Position numbers and translations under genes: made by a program. Below, in pieces: positions 1 to 8,802 of a DNA stretch of 37,865 bases. Source of the DNA: Phycicoccus sp. (GTDB taxonomy: Bacteria > Actinomycetota > Actinomycetes > Actinomycetales > Dermatophilaceae); assembly GCA_017993715.1 (NCBI GenBank), contig JAGOME010000043.1, positions 1-37,865 on the forward strand, given 5' to 3'. Under the pieces are notes generated by a model. That model was not told the DNA's origin and searched no databases. It worked only from the letters and a program-made list of their open reading frames with translations. Position 1 is the first letter of the stretch, and the number at the start of each line of letters is the position of its first letter.

Positions 1-36
1 CGTTCAGTGAAGTCCATTCGCCGTTGCTCTGAGCCG

Positions 37-645
37 CTAAGGCCTCGATTCGCCTCCGAGCATGAGGTCGACCAGGATCGGCATCGCCGAGGAAGGATTC
101 GGGCCTTTGCGACCGGACTCCATCTGGGGGTCTGCTAGCCTCGCGACGCGACAGGCCTCCTCGACGGCGCCAAAAGGAAAGTGCAGCGCGAGCAACTTGT
201 TCGTGATGAGCTTTAGCTTCTCGGTCCGGTCGTCGAGCTGGGAGGATGTGAGGGCTGACCGTTGGTCTTCTGCGTGCCACCGCAACCACACCTCGAACTT
301 CACGTTTGAGATCAGCAGAATGATCCCCTCGCGACTCGCGAGTCTAGCGGCGCCCTCGAGGGTGGAGTGCTGATCCACGTCCACGAGACACACGCAGTCG
401 TCGTAGGCCTTCTCGCCGCCCGCTGCTGCATCGCGCAGCTCGACACACCTTTCGACGACCCTCAGCGGGTCCTTTCCCACTCCTATGGGCTTGACGATCG
501 TTGTCGACGCTTTGCTTCGCAGGTAGGTATTCAGACGCTCAACGTACTGGGGTTCGGTTCGCGTTCCTTCTGCCACCACGAGTATGCGGCGCGCCGTTTG
601 ACGTTTGGGTCTACTCCTGCGCGCCCGCCCACGCTCCTTGGCCAC
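37..645 (-). CDS. RloB-like protein (Toprim-like partner of the upstream ATPase)
   Basis: A 202-residue protein of the RloB family, named from ORFs linked to type I restriction loci in Campylobacter. After a basic N-terminus come VAEGTRTEPQYVERL (Glu26, Glu31), an acidic VDVDQ strand (Asp89, Asp91) and SNVKFEVWLRWH (about 113-124), which matches the family's SNPxFExWLLLH signature. The Glu then Asp-x-Asp order resembles Toprim nucleases, so a metal-dependent nucleic-acid role is plausible but inferred. The GTG start at 645-643 lies 3 nt after the ATPase stop, with GAGGAG inside the ATPase 3' end as ribosome site, so the two are translated together. Length is normal for the family. Base composition is lower in GC than the genes from 2.1 kb onward, which suggests transfer. 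Family assignment is firm; biochemical activity is not established from sequence. Confidence 0.82.
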   Translation of the reverse strand: MAKERGRARRSRPKRQTARRILVVAEGTRTEPQYVERLNTYLRSKASTTIVKPIGVGKDPLRVVERCVELRDAAAGGEKAYDDCVCLVDVDQHSTLEGAARLASREGIILLISNVKFEVWLRWHAEDQRSALTSSQLDDRTEKLKLITNKLLALHFPFGAVEEACRVARLADPQMESGRKGPNPSSAMPILVDLMLGGESRP

Positions 646-648
646 GCC

Positions 649-1983
649 TTAGTTCTCCTCAGCCCGAACCAACGCCGCGAGGGAACTGGGCGACAGGCGC
701 GGGGTCCCCCCGTAGCGCCCCATGAGATAGCGCCGTGAGACATTTGCATCGGGGTGCTTGGGGAAGTCGGCGAGGCAGGCCAGCTCGGTGACCCCTTCGT
801 AAGACTTGTCCGTAAACCAGATCTGCTCCGGGTCAAGTTTGACATCACTCAGTGGCGACAAGACATACGACTCGTGGCTCGTGAAGATCAACTGCGCATG
901 TTTGACGTTGACGTCTGGATCAGCGAACGCCCCAAGGAGGACTTCGAGCAAGTGTGGGTGCAGGCTGGCATCTATTTCGTCAACAACGAGCAGCCCGCCA
1001 CGTCGAAGTGTCTCAAGTGCGGGGACTGCGGTTGCCAGCCACGCAATCGTCCCGTCGCTCTCATCCTGGATCGAGAACGTCGGGCATTCCGCGGCCGTTC
1101 CCCGGTGCGTAAAGACGAGGTGCCGAATCACCAGCTCGAGCAGCGCAGGATCGAGTTCATCTGCATCTTCACCTTCTTCGATGTCCGCCGCCGCCTCTGC
1201 ATTGTTGCCAGCGCGAAGGTCCCGTTGAAACCGGACGAAGGGACGACGAATGGGCTGCGGGATGTCCGTCTCCTGAATGTCCACCTTCACCACACCGATG
1301 TCGGCGACTTGGAGCAGTGCCTCCAAATCAGCGAACGTGATCGTCTGGTCTGCCAGCGAATCTGCAATCTCCATCAGACGTGCTTCGCGATGGGAGTCCT
1401 TGACGAGCACGACGTCGAAATGCGATACCAGGTCATCAGCGATCGCATGCAGACGCGTGTCCCCCAATAGGAGTGCACGGCCCAGGACGAGCTCGCGGGG
1501 AGTGACCTCAATCTTCCCGCGCAGTGCCGCGTGGAACTTGATCTTGGGCTCGTCGCGGTCGCGGTCCAACAAGGTGCGCCAGCGCGACCCAGGCACATCG
1601 TGCATCCACTCGCGCTTAATGCCCTCTGAATCGACCTCAAAGCCGTACATGTGCCGGCGTCCATCATGAACAAAATCCAGCTCATAGGTGCTCGATGACG
1701 TCCGGGCAGTCCCATCAAGTTTGAAGGGTGCACGGTGCACGGACTTCGATGCCTGCCAGGTCGTGGAGGAGAGTCGGATCGCCGTGAAGACGTAGCGAAG
1801 AGCGTCGAGGACCGCTGACTTGCCTGTTGCGTTGCCGCCAAAGATGCCTACGAGTGGGTAGGTCACGCGTGCCCAATCCATGTCCTTTGGCTGCAGCGTC
1901 CGCAGCGACGGCCGAACGAGGTCGACGGTGATCTCATCACGAATGCTCAGGTGGTTGCGCACAGTGAAGCTCAACAGGATCAT
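649..1983 (-). CDS. AAA15/RloA-like ABC-type ATPase
   Basis: A 444-residue SMC/OLD-like ATPase. The N-terminus (MILLSFTVRNHLSIRDE) is typical of AAA15/AAA21 proteins. Walker A is GGNATGKS at residues 49-56. A late Walker B, LLVVDEIDASLHP, lies near residues 330-345 and is followed by the H-loop FTSHESYVL. The long middle segment is the expected helical insertion. Together with the downstream RloB-type gene it forms an ATPase plus Toprim-like pair; such pairs are common in defence islands and recall OLD and Gabija systems, where the two activities are fused or paired. No restriction-modification genes are visible beside it, although the window edge cuts off the downstream side. No convincing ribosome site precedes the ATG at 1983. 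Anti-phage function is an inference from family and context. Confidence 0.83.
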   Translation of the reverse strand: MILLSFTVRNHLSIRDEITVDLVRPSLRTLQPKDMDWARVTYPLVGIFGGNATGKSAVLDALRYVFTAIRLSSTTWQASKSVHRAPFKLDGTARTSSSTYELDFVHDGRRHMYGFEVDSEGIKREWMHDVPGSRWRTLLDRDRDEPKIKFHAALRGKIEVTPRELVLGRALLLGDTRLHAIADDLVSHFDVVLVKDSHREARLMEIADSLADQTITFADLEALLQVADIGVVKVDIQETDIPQPIRRPFVRFQRDLRAGNNAEAAADIEEGEDADELDPALLELVIRHLVFTHRGTAAECPTFSIQDESDGTIAWLATAVPALETLRRGGLLVVDEIDASLHPHLLEVLLGAFADPDVNVKHAQLIFTSHESYVLSPLSDVKLDPEQIWFTDKSYEGVTELACLADFPKHPDANVSRRYLMGRYGGTPRLSPSSLAALVRAEEN

Positions 1984-2081
1984 GCGCGAAGTCTACATGC
2001 GGACAGCAGCAAATTTCGCGGTTTTCGTGAAGATCGAGCCACTTAGGCAGCGCTTGTCGCTTGAGATGGTCAGATCGACGT

Positions 2082-2097
2082 CTGAGCATTGGCTCAG
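2082..2097 (-). terminator. Small hairpin downstream of the kinase gene
   Basis: CTGAGC and GCTCAG face each other around a 4-nt loop, 13 bases beyond the kinase stop. There is no T-tract and the stem is only 6 bp, so this is a weak candidate terminator between the kinase operon and the rloA promoter region. Confidence 0.25.
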
Positions 2098-2110
2098 CCT
2101 GGAAGGGGAT

Positions 2111-3274
2111 CTACAGCAGCAACTCGACGATCACCGTGGTCCCCCGGCCGGGCATGGACTCGATCCGCAGGGCCGCCCCAATGAGGGCGCACCGCTCGGC
2201 CAGGGAGGACAGCCCGAAATGGCCGACGTCCGTGGGGTCGTCGCGCACCCCGACCCGGTCCCCGAGTTGTGCCCGGACGTCGAACCCATGCCCGTCGTCA
2301 CTGGTGCCCAGCACCACCGAATCCTCGGTGCGGCGCAGCGAGACGGTGATCTGGTCCGCCTGAGCGTGCTTGACGGCATTGGACACGCTCTCCTGCGCCA
2401 TCCGGAACAGCGCCGTCGCCACATGGTCCGGCAGGTCCGCGAATGCCTCCGGCGCGTCGGCCTGCAGCTCGACCGGCACGGGCGCGGTCTCGGCGAGTGA
2501 CTCCAGGGCAGCCACGAGCCCGAGGTCGTCGAGGACGAGCGAATGCAGGCCGGTGATCGCGGCTCGCGTCTGGTGATAGGCCAGGTCGGCCAGCTGACGC
2601 GCCGTGGCGAGTTGGGCGCGGGCCCGATCCTCCTGGGCGCCCTCCGGCAGGGTCAGTTCGGCGGCGTTGAGATGGAACGACATCGAGGCCAACGCGGTGG
2701 AGACTCCGTCGTGCAGATCGAACGCGATCCGGCGTCTCTCGGCCTCCTGCGCCGAGATGGCCTGGGCCAGCAGCCGATCGCGGTCATGCCGGTGCGCATC
2801 GGCGGCTCCCCGTAGCGCGGTGGCCTGCAGGCGCAGTCCGAGCGCATCGGCATACGGCTGGAATGCCGTGAGGTCACCATCGCTGAACGGCTCCGATGTC
2901 GCTCGATGGACCGCGACGACCGCGAGGATCTGGCCGTCCACGCCCCGCGACGGCAGGCACATGCGGGCGACGAAGCCCTCATCGCCGATGCCGAGGAGCT
3001 GGCGGTGCACGCTGTTGCGCGGCCGATCCTCGCCGAGGCGCACGGCGTGCCCGTTGCGGGCGACGAGGCCGACGACGCCGTGACCGACAGGGATCCGCAG
3101 GGCCGCTTGGGCCAGCGGCTGCGACGGCCACGCTCCCCCGACCCGCAGGTCGCGACCATCGGAGAGATGGACGACCCCACCGGCGGCGTCACAGGCCAGA
3201 GCGAACGCACGCGCCACGTCACCCAGGTCCGGGTCACCCTGGCCGGTGAGCAGCGCCAGCAGCGTCATCCTCAC
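2111..3274 (-). CDS. NarL-type two-component sensor histidine kinase with GAF-like input domain
   Basis: A 387-residue soluble kinase without clear membrane segments. Residues about 15-155 look like a GAF sensor domain. HisKA_3 follows, with the phospho-accepting His188 in FDLHDGVSTALAS. The C-terminal HATPase_c domain shows the N box (QESVSNAVKHAQ), SDDGHGFD, and GLSSLAERCALIGA followed by PGRGT. The GTG start at 3274 overlaps the response-regulator stop by 4 nt (GTGA), so the two genes are translationally coupled; an in-frame ATG lies two codons later. The signal is unknown; without membrane helices it is probably cytosolic, and GAF domains in related kinases bind haem or small ligands, but no ligand residues can be assigned here. 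The Calvin-type operon starts divergently just beyond its partner. Confidence 0.88.
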   Translation of the reverse strand: MRMTLLALLTGQGDPDLGDVARAFALACDAAGGVVHLSDGRDLRVGGAWPSQPLAQAALRIPVGHGVVGLVARNGHAVRLGEDRPRNSVHRQLLGIGDEGFVARMCLPSRGVDGQILAVVAVHRATSEPFSDGDLTAFQPYADALGLRLQATALRGAADAHRHDRDRLLAQAISAQEAERRRIAFDLHDGVSTALASMSFHLNAAELTLPEGAQEDRARAQLATARQLADLAYHQTRAAITGLHSLVLDDLGLVAALESLAETAPVPVELQADAPEAFADLPDHVATALFRMAQESVSNAVKHAQADQITVSLRRTEDSVVLGTSDDGHGFDVRAQLGDRVGVRDDPTDVGHFGLSSLAERCALIGAALRIESMPGRGTTVIVELLL

Positions 3275-3933
3275 CGGAACAGTCCCTCACGCAGCGCCAC
3301 CGCGGTCGCCGCGGCCCGATCCCCGACCTCCAGCTTGCGATAGAGGCCACGCAGGTGCGTTTTGACCGTGTCCTCGCTGACCACGAGCTGCGCGGCGATC
3401 GCCTTGTTGGAGTGACCGGCGACGAGCAACGCGAGCACCTCGGACTCGCGCTGGGTCAGTCCGAGGTTGGCCCCTGGCCAGTAGTCCCCGGTCCCGGCCC
3501 GCGCGGCCGACATCGCCACCCGTCCCGCGAGTGCGGGGTCGATGACCACATCACCCTCCGCCACCCGGCGCAGATGGTCGACGAGTTGGTGGCCGTCAAT
3601 GCGCTTGAGGATGTACCCGCGAGCCCCCGCCCGCAGCGCCTGGAAGAGGTAGTGCTCGTCCTCATAGACCGTGAGCAGCACGACCTTGCTGTCGGGGTGA
3701 CTGGTCGCCAACGCGCTGACGAGATCGATGCCGCTGTCCCGACCGATCCGCACGTCCGAGAGCACAATGTCGGGCCGTTGCTCCTCAACGAGGCGTCGCG
3801 CCGGACCGGCAGCCGTGGCCGTCCCGACCACCTCGACGTCGGCGGTGAAGTGGCCAAGCATGGCCATGAGTCCGTGCAGGACCATCTCATGGTCGTCCAC
3901 GAGGACCAGGCGGAGCGGGCGGGGCAGGGGCAT
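3271..3933 (-). CDS. NarL/FixJ-family response regulator
   Basis: A 220-residue regulator when started at the ATG at 3933 (MPLPRPLRLVLVDDHEM). An upstream in-frame extension to 4002 is low-complexity and not needed. The receiver domain has the acidic pair VDDH, phospho-acceptor Asp60 in VLSDVRIG, and the conserved Thr and Lys near VVLLTVYEDE and GYILKR. The C-terminal LuxR-type helix-turn-helix reads LTQRESEVLALLVAGHSNKAIA followed by VSEDTVKTHLRGLYRKL. It precedes its kinase and overlaps it by 4 nt. A TAGGGT box sits 7 nt before the ATG and no Shine-Dalgarno is visible, suggesting a leaderless mRNA. The 115-bp gap to the divergent rpe gene contains palindromes it might bind, so control of that operon is possible but unproven. 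Confidence 0.9.
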   Translation of the reverse strand: MPLPRPLRLVLVDDHEMVLHGLMAMLGHFTADVEVVGTATAAGPARRLVEEQRPDIVLSDVRIGRDSGIDLVSALATSHPDSKVVLLTVYEDEHYLFQALRAGARGYILKRIDGHQLVDHLRRVAEGDVVIDPALAGRVAMSAARAGTGDYWPGANLGLTQRESEVLALLVAGHSNKAIAAQLVVSEDTVKTHLRGLYRKLEVGDRAAATAVALREGLFR

Positions 3934-3940
3934 GCGCGTC

Positions 3941-3946
3941 ACCCTA
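3941..3946 (-). promoter_or_regulatory. Putative -10 box of a leaderless response-regulator transcript
   Basis: On the minus strand TAGGGT is followed by 7 nt and then the ATG at 3933. No ribosome-binding site intervenes. This spacing would put the transcription start at or next to the start codon, as in leaderless actinobacterial mRNAs. Confidence 0.45.
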
Positions 3947-3972
3947 GAAGCCGCGGCAGCCCGCGGGCGAGG

Positions 3973-4013
3973 GAACCGCCTCAGGTTCACCCCCGGGTCC
4001 ACCCGCGCGGGTG
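3973..4013. promoter_or_regulatory. Inverted repeats between the response regulator and the Calvin-type operon
   Basis: Two symmetric elements lie in the 115-bp divergent intergenic gap. One is GAACC-6 nt-GGTTC at 3973-3988. The other is a perfect 14-bp palindrome, CACCCGCGCGGGTG, at 4000-4013, about 36 bp before the rpe start. They are plausible binding sites for the adjacent LuxR-type regulator or another factor. High GC makes GC-only palindromes fairly common, so confidence is modest. Confidence 0.35.
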
Positions 4014-4048
4014 ATCAGCCCGAGGCCGGGCACCGGTGCACTGGTCCC

Positions 4049-4762
4049 ATGGCCCGCGAACCCCTGATCGTCCCCTCCGTGCTCCCTGCCGACTTCGCCC
4101 GCATCGGCGACGAGGTGGCCGCCCTGTGCGCTGCCGGCGTCGACCGAATCCAGTGGGATGTCATGGATGGCGTCTTCGTCCCCAACCTCACGTTCGGACC
4201 TGATGTCATCGCTGCCGCCCATCCGCACAGCACGGTCCCCTTCGAGGCCCACCTCATGGTGGTCAACCCCGATGAGCTGATCCCGCGCTACATCGACGCT
4301 GGCTGCGCGTTGATCATCGTGCACGCCGAGGCCTGCACTCACCTGCACCGGACGCTGCGCCGGATCCGCGACCTCGGGGCCCGATCAGGGGTCGCCCTCA
4401 ACCCCCACACCCCTGGGGCGCAGGTCGCCCACGTGCTCGATGAGGTCGACCTGCTGCTGCCGATGACGGTCAACCCCGGCTTCGGAGGCCAGTCCTACAT
4501 CGCCGCGGTCGAGCGCAAGGTCGCCGAGCTGCGGGCGATGATCGACGCCGCTGGTCTGGACATCGAGCTCGAGGTCGACGGTGGCATCACCGACGCCACG
4601 ATCGGCGGCGCCGCCGCGGCGGGGGCCGATGTCTTCATCTCCGGCAGTTGGATGTACGCCTACGCCGGGGGCCAGGCCGCCGCCGTCGACCTGCTGCGCG
4701 ACCGCGCCCGCGCCGCGCAGGCCCTCACTCGCACCGACGACCTCCTGGAGACGGCCCGATGA
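4049..4762 (+). CDS. rpe: Ribulose-phosphate 3-epimerase
   Basis: A 237-residue TIM-barrel epimerase interconverting ribulose 5-phosphate and xylulose 5-phosphate. Signatures in order: [15 protein letters not shown] (9-23), [17 protein letters not shown] (36-52), [24 protein letters not shown], and LEVDGGI with the second catalytic Asp. The ATG at 4049 is chosen because it gives the normal family length and start ([17 protein letters not shown]); the open frame runs further upstream without family features. Odd point: canonical enzymes have His two residues before the first metal-binding Asp (IHVDVMDG), whereas here the residue is Gln35 (IQWDVMDG). The remaining ligands (Asp37, His68, the Asp of VDGGI) are present. 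The TGA overlaps the ATG of the transketolase gene by 4 bases, so this is gene one of a coupled operon (cbbE position). Confidence 0.93.
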   Translation: MAREPLIVPSVLPADFARIGDEVAALCAAGVDRIQWDVMDGVFVPNLTFGPDVIAAAHPHSTVPFEAHLMVVNPDELIPRYIDAGCALIIVHAEACTHLHRTLRRIRDLGARSGVALNPHTPGAQVAHVLDEVDLLLPMTVNPGFGGQSYIAAVERKVAELRAMIDAAGLDIELEVDGGITDATIGGAAAAGADVFISGSWMYAYAGGQAAAVDLLRDRARAAQALTRTDDLLETAR

Positions 4763-6783
4763 GCCCGCACACGGCATTCCCGCCGGTCACTGACGCCCCG
4801 ACGACAGACCCTGACACCGACGCCCTCGCCGTGTCGACTCTGCGGTTTCTCGCGGCCGACATGGTCCAGGCCGCCCAGTCCGGACACCCGGGAATGCCGC
4901 TCGGCGCCGCTCCCATGGCCTGGGCCCTGTGGAGTCGGCACCTGCGGCATGACCCGCGCGACCCGGCGTGGGCCGACCGCGACCGGTTCGTGCTCTCGGC
5001 CGGTCACGGGTCGGCCCTGCTCTACGGACTCCTGCACGTGTTCGGCTACGACCTGCCTGCCGACGAGCTGCGACAATTCCGGCAGCTGAATTCCGCGACG
5101 CCCGGTCATCCCGAGTACGGCCATACTGTCGGGGTCGAGACGACGACCGGGCCGCTCGGTCAGGGTCTGGCCATGGCTGTGGGTTTGGCTCTGGCAGAGC
5201 GGATGCAGGCCGCCCGCTACCCCGAGATCACCGCGCACCACACCTACGTGATCGCCGGCGATGGGTGCCTCATGGAGGGCATCAGTCACGAGGCGGCCTC
5301 CCTGGCCGGCCAACTGGGGCTCGGGCGACTCATCGTCCTCTGGGACGACAACGACGTGACGATCGACGGCCCCGTCACGCAGTCCTGCAACGACGACCAG
5401 CTGGCCCGGTTCGCCGCGTACGGCTGGCACGTGTCCCAGGTCGTCGACGGCACCGATATCGACGCCATCGATGCCGCGCTGAGCGCCGCCAAGGCCGACC
5501 CACGGCCCAGTTTCCTCGCCGTCCGGACGGTCATCGGCGCCGGAGCCCCCGGTGTGGAGGGCACGAGTGCAGTGCACGGATCACCCTTGGGCGCCGAGGT
5601 CCTGGCCGCGGCTCACGCCCGCGTCGGCTGGACCCATCCCCCGTTCACGGTCCCGGCCGAGGTCGCGGACCACACCGCGCAGTTGGCGGACCAGGGCGCC
5701 GCGCAGCGCGCGGAATGGCTCCAGACCTGGGCGGCCTTCGCAGCTGCCGATCCGGCGCGCGCCACGACCTGGGAGCGGACGCAGTGCGGCCAACTCCCGA
5801 CCGAGCTGAATGGGCTGTTCGCGGCGATGGCGACCGGAGCCGATCGGGCCACTCGGCAGTCCTCGCAGGCCGTCCTGCAGGCCCTCACCGAAGCGCTGCC
5901 CGAGCTGGTCGGTGGCTCTGCGGATCTGGCGGGGTCGACCGGGACGGTGACGGCGCAGGGCGTGGTCACGGCGCAGGACGCCTCCGGCGCCCGGATCCAC
6001 TTCGGCATCCGCGAGTTCGCGATGGCCTGTGTCCTCAACGGGCTCAGCCTGCATGGCGGGTTCCGGCCCTACGGCAGTACGTTCCTGGTCTTCAGTGACT
6101 ACCTCCGGCCGGCGCTGCGACTCTCGGCGCTCATGGGTCAGCCCGTCATCTACCTCCTCACCCACGATTCGGTCGCGGTCGGCGAGGACGGCCCGACCCA
6201 CCAGCCGGTCGAGCACGTCGAGTCGCTCCGGCTCATCCCGGGCGTCACCGTGCTGCGGCCGGCCGATGACACCGAGACGGCGTGGGCATGGCGCACTGCC
6301 CTGGAGAACCTCGATGGTCCCACCGTGCTCGTCCTGTCCCGACAGAGCCTGCCCTCACTGCCCACGCCGGATCCCGAGCACGCGGCGACATCGCTGCGGG
6401 ACAACGGTTCTCGGGTCGTTCTCGAGGCCCAGCATCCGCACGTCGAGCTCGTGGCTAGCGGCTCTGAGGTCGCGCTGGCGCTGGACGCCGCTGAGGTCCT
6501 AACCGCCGACGGCATTGATGCCCGGGTGGTGTCCGTGCCGTGGCGCGAGCGCTGGGCGACGACGCGCCCGGCCCGCCGCCCCTGCCCCAGTGTCAGCATC
6601 GAGGCCGGCAGCACCGCCGGATGGCGCGGCCTGGCCGACGCCTGCGTGGGCGTTGACCGCTTCGGCGCCTCCGGCCCGGCCGGCGAGGTGCTGGCCGCGC
6701 TCGGCCTCACCCCTGCGGCGGTGGCACAGACCGCCCGCGCCCTGCGGCATTCCGTCGACGACTCAGAGAGCCCCTCATGCTGA
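4759..6783 (+). CDS. tkt: Transketolase (Calvin-type operon copy)
   Basis: A 674-residue, full-length thiamine-diphosphate enzyme transferring two-carbon ketol units among sugar phosphates. Visible motifs: [17 protein letters not shown] near the N-terminus, [36 protein letters not shown], the thiamine diphosphate/Mg motif [19 protein letters not shown] with the DDNDVTIDG metal ligand, then [25 protein letters not shown], and [18 protein letters not shown] in the pyrimidine domain. The C-terminal domain carries [13 protein letters not shown]. The ATG is at 4759, inside the rpe stop (ATGA), and its own stop overlaps the next start by 7 nt. Actinobacteria usually carry a pentose-phosphate transketolase beside transaldolase and zwf; this one sits among Calvin-cycle genes, so it is probably a second, dedicated copy (cbbT). 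Confidence 0.95.
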   Translation: MSPHTAFPPVTDAPTTDPDTDALAVSTLRFLAADMVQAAQSGHPGMPLGAAPMAWALWSRHLRHDPRDPAWADRDRFVLSAGHGSALLYGLLHVFGYDLPADELRQFRQLNSATPGHPEYGHTVGVETTTGPLGQGLAMAVGLALAERMQAARYPEITAHHTYVIAGDGCLMEGISHEAASLAGQLGLGRLIVLWDDNDVTIDGPVTQSCNDDQLARFAAYGWHVSQVVDGTDIDAIDAALSAAKADPRPSFLAVRTVIGAGAPGVEGTSAVHGSPLGAEVLAAAHARVGWTHPPFTVPAEVADHTAQLADQGAAQRAEWLQTWAAFAAADPARATTWERTQCGQLPTELNGLFAAMATGADRATRQSSQAVLQALTEALPELVGGSADLAGSTGTVTAQGVVTAQDASGARIHFGIREFAMACVLNGLSLHGGFRPYGSTFLVFSDYLRPALRLSALMGQPVIYLLTHDSVAVGEDGPTHQPVEHVESLRLIPGVTVLRPADDTETAWAWRTALENLDGPTVLVLSRQSLPSLPTPDPEHAATSLRDNGSRVVLEAQHPHVELVASGSEVALALDAAEVLTADGIDARVVSVPWRERWATTRPARRPCPSVSIEAGSTAGWRGLADACVGVDRFGASGPAGEVLAALGLTPAAVAQTARALRHSVDDSESPSC

Positions 6784-7889
6784 CCAACCGGACCACCTTG
6801 ACCCAGTACCTCATCGAGGAGCGCCGAGCCCACCCGAGCTCGACCGGGGACTTCAACGGGCTGATCCTCGACGTCGCGCTCGCCTGCCGAACGATCTCGC
6901 TCCTGGTCCGCCAGGGTGCGCTCGCGGGAGTGCAGGGCGCGTCCGGGGAGGTCAACGTCCAGGGCGAGGAGCAAAAGGTGCTCGACGTCCTGGCCAACGA
7001 CGCCTTCCTGCGCGCCACCGAGTGGGGCGGCCACGTGGCGGGGCTCGTGAGCGAGGAGTTGGACGAGCCGTATGCCGTGCCGGCGCCGTTCCCGTGCGGC
7101 AAGTACCTGCTGGTCTTCGATCCGCTCGACGGGTCCAGCAATAGCGATGTCAACGTCACCGTCGGCAGCCTCTTTTCGATCCTGCGCGCGCCCCGCGCCG
7201 GCGAGGCGGCCGAACCCGGGGACTTCCTCCAGCCCGGTTCACAGCAGGTCGCGGCGGGCTATGCCGTCTACGGCCCGGCCACCATGCTCGTCCTCACGGT
7301 CGGGCGGGGCGTCCACGGCTTCACCCTCGACCCGGCCCTGGGCGAGTTCTTCCTCACCCATCCCGACCTGCGCGTGCCTCGGGAGTGCGAGGAGTTCGCG
7401 ATCAATGCCTCCAACAGTCGGTTCTGGGAGCCGGCGGTGCAGCGGTACGTCCAGGAGTGCCTGGCCGGCACGTCCGGTCCGCGGGGCAAGGACTTCAACA
7501 TGCGCTGGGTGGCCTCGATGGTCGCCGATGTGCACCGGATCCTCACGCGCGGCGGGGTCTACCTGTACCCGTGGGACACCAAAGACCCCGACCGGGCCGG
7601 GCGCCTGCGCCTGCTCTATGAGGGATCACCCGTGGCGATGATCATGGAGCAGGCCGGCGGTCTGGCCACGACCGGACGCACTCGAGTCCTGGACGTCGAG
7701 CCCACCGACATCCACCAACGCGTCCCGTTGATATTCGGTTCAGCGGCCGAGATCGAGCGCATCGAGACGTACCACGCGCAGCAGCCCGCGGCATTCGACG
7801 CCGATCCCGCCTCGGGAGGCGAGGCGGCATTCCCGGTCCTCGACCTCCCCTTGTACGGCACCCGCAGCCTGTTCCGTTCCCACCACTGA
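6777..7889 (+). CDS. fbp: Class I fructose-1,6-bisphosphatase
   Basis: A 370-residue class I FBPase hydrolysing fructose 1,6-bisphosphate (in Calvin-cycle enzymes often also sedoheptulose 1,7-bisphosphate). It begins [14 protein letters not shown]. The metal-binding VSEELDEP (91-98) and [20 protein letters not shown] (from 114) are intact, and later [16 protein letters not shown] and [20 protein letters not shown] are present, followed by [15 protein letters not shown]. This is notable because most actinobacteria use the unrelated class II enzyme GlpX for gluconeogenesis. The ATG at 6777 overlaps the transketolase stop. The C-terminal 25 or so residues after the catalytic domain look poorly conserved. 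Operon position matches cbbF of autotrophic proteobacteria. Confidence 0.94.
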   Translation: MLTNRTTLTQYLIEERRAHPSSTGDFNGLILDVALACRTISLLVRQGALAGVQGASGEVNVQGEEQKVLDVLANDAFLRATEWGGHVAGLVSEELDEPYAVPAPFPCGKYLLVFDPLDGSSNSDVNVTVGSLFSILRAPRAGEAAEPGDFLQPGSQQVAAGYAVYGPATMLVLTVGRGVHGFTLDPALGEFFLTHPDLRVPRECEEFAINASNSRFWEPAVQRYVQECLAGTSGPRGKDFNMRWVASMVADVHRILTRGGVYLYPWDTKDPDRAGRLRLLYEGSPVAMIMEQAGGLATTGRTRVLDVEPTDIHQRVPLIFGSAAEIERIETYHAQQPAAFDADPASGGEAAFPVLDLPLYGTRSLFRSHH

Positions 7890-7907
7890 TCCCTGCCAGG
7901 AGAGCCC

Positions 7908-8780
7908 GTGTCCACCAAGCATCCCGTCGTCGCCATCACCGGCTCCTCCGGCGCCGGCACGACCTCCGTGCGTCGCACGTTTGAGCAGATCTTCCGCCGG
8001 GAGAACGTCGACGCGGCGTGCGTGGAGGGGGACAGCTTCCACCGCTATGACCGACTCGAGATGCGCGCCCAGATGGCCGCGCAGGCCGACGGCGAACGGG
8101 GCCTGTCCCACTTCGGGCCCGAAGCCAACCTCCTGCCGGAGCTCGCGACGCTCTTCAAGACGTACGCCGAGACCGGGACCGGGCAGGTGCGCCGATACCT
8201 CCACGACGAGACCGAGGCCGCCCCCTATGGCCAGGATCCCGGGACCTTCACCGACTGGGAGGACCTGTCTGAGGGGACGGACCTGCTGTTCTACGAGGGA
8301 CTGCACGGGGCGGCCGTCGGGGACGGCTATGACGTTGCGGCCCATACGGATCTGACGATCGGCGTCGTGCCGGTCATCAACCTCGAGTGGATCCAGAAGC
8401 TGCACCGGGACTCGAGCCAGCGCGGCTACTCCAGTGAGGCCGTCACCGACACGATCTTGCGCCGGATGCACGACTACGTGCACCACATCTGTCCGCAGTT
8501 CAGCCGGACCGACATCAACTTCCAGCGGGTGCCGGTCGTGGACACGAGCAACCCGTTCATCGCCCGGACGATCCCCACGGCCGACGAGTCGATGCTCGTC
8601 ATCCGGTTCCGCGACCCGCAGGGGATCGACTTCCCCTATCTGCTGTCGATGCTGCACGACTCGTTCATGAGCCGCCCCAACACCATCGTCTGCCCCGGCG
8701 GCAAGATGGATCTGGCGATGCAGCTGATCTTCACGCCGATGCTGTGGCGCCTCATGGAGCGCAAGCGTCGGGCCGCCTAG
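7908..8780 (+). CDS. prk: Phosphoribulokinase (octameric, proteobacterial class)
   Basis: A 290-residue kinase converting ribulose 5-phosphate to ribulose 1,5-bisphosphate, the RuBisCO substrate. The P-loop ITGSSGAGTTSV (10-21) with Thr where most kinases have Lys is typical of the proteobacterial class. EGDSFHRYDR, LSHFGPEANLL, and FYEGLHGAAV with GVVPVINLEWIQKLHRD follow, as does the C-terminal PNTIVCPGGKMDLAMQLIF. The start is GTG at 7908, with CAGGAGAG about 5 nt upstream, 18 nt after the fbp stop. Last gene of the rpe-tkt-fbp-prk operon; a convergent oxidoreductase follows after 22 nt. PRK has essentially no metabolic use without a RuBisCO or another sink for its product, so a RuBisCO gene is expected elsewhere in the genome. 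Gene name cbbP would also fit. Confidence 0.95.
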   Translation: MSTKHPVVAITGSSGAGTTSVRRTFEQIFRRENVDAACVEGDSFHRYDRLEMRAQMAAQADGERGLSHFGPEANLLPELATLFKTYAETGTGQVRRYLHDETEAAPYGQDPGTFTDWEDLSEGTDLLFYEGLHGAAVGDGYDVAAHTDLTIGVVPVINLEWIQKLHRDSSQRGYSSEAVTDTILRRMHDYVHHICPQFSRTDINFQRVPVVDTSNPFIARTIPTADESMLVIRFRDPQGIDFPYLLSMLHDSFMSRPNTIVCPGGKMDLAMQLIFTPMLWRLMERKRRAA

Positions 8781-8802
8781 CCCGGGTCACCGAGGCCTGG
8801 CC

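Noticed and set aside
1-2110. Integration site (tRNA, direct repeats) bounding the RloA/RloB module
   Set aside because: No tRNA-like sequence or flanking repeat is visible; the left boundary lies outside the window.
4049-8780. RuBisCO, carboxysome or CbbR genes next to phosphoribulokinase
   Set aside because: None of the reading frames in the window shows RuBisCO large- or small-subunit motifs or a LysR-type regulator.
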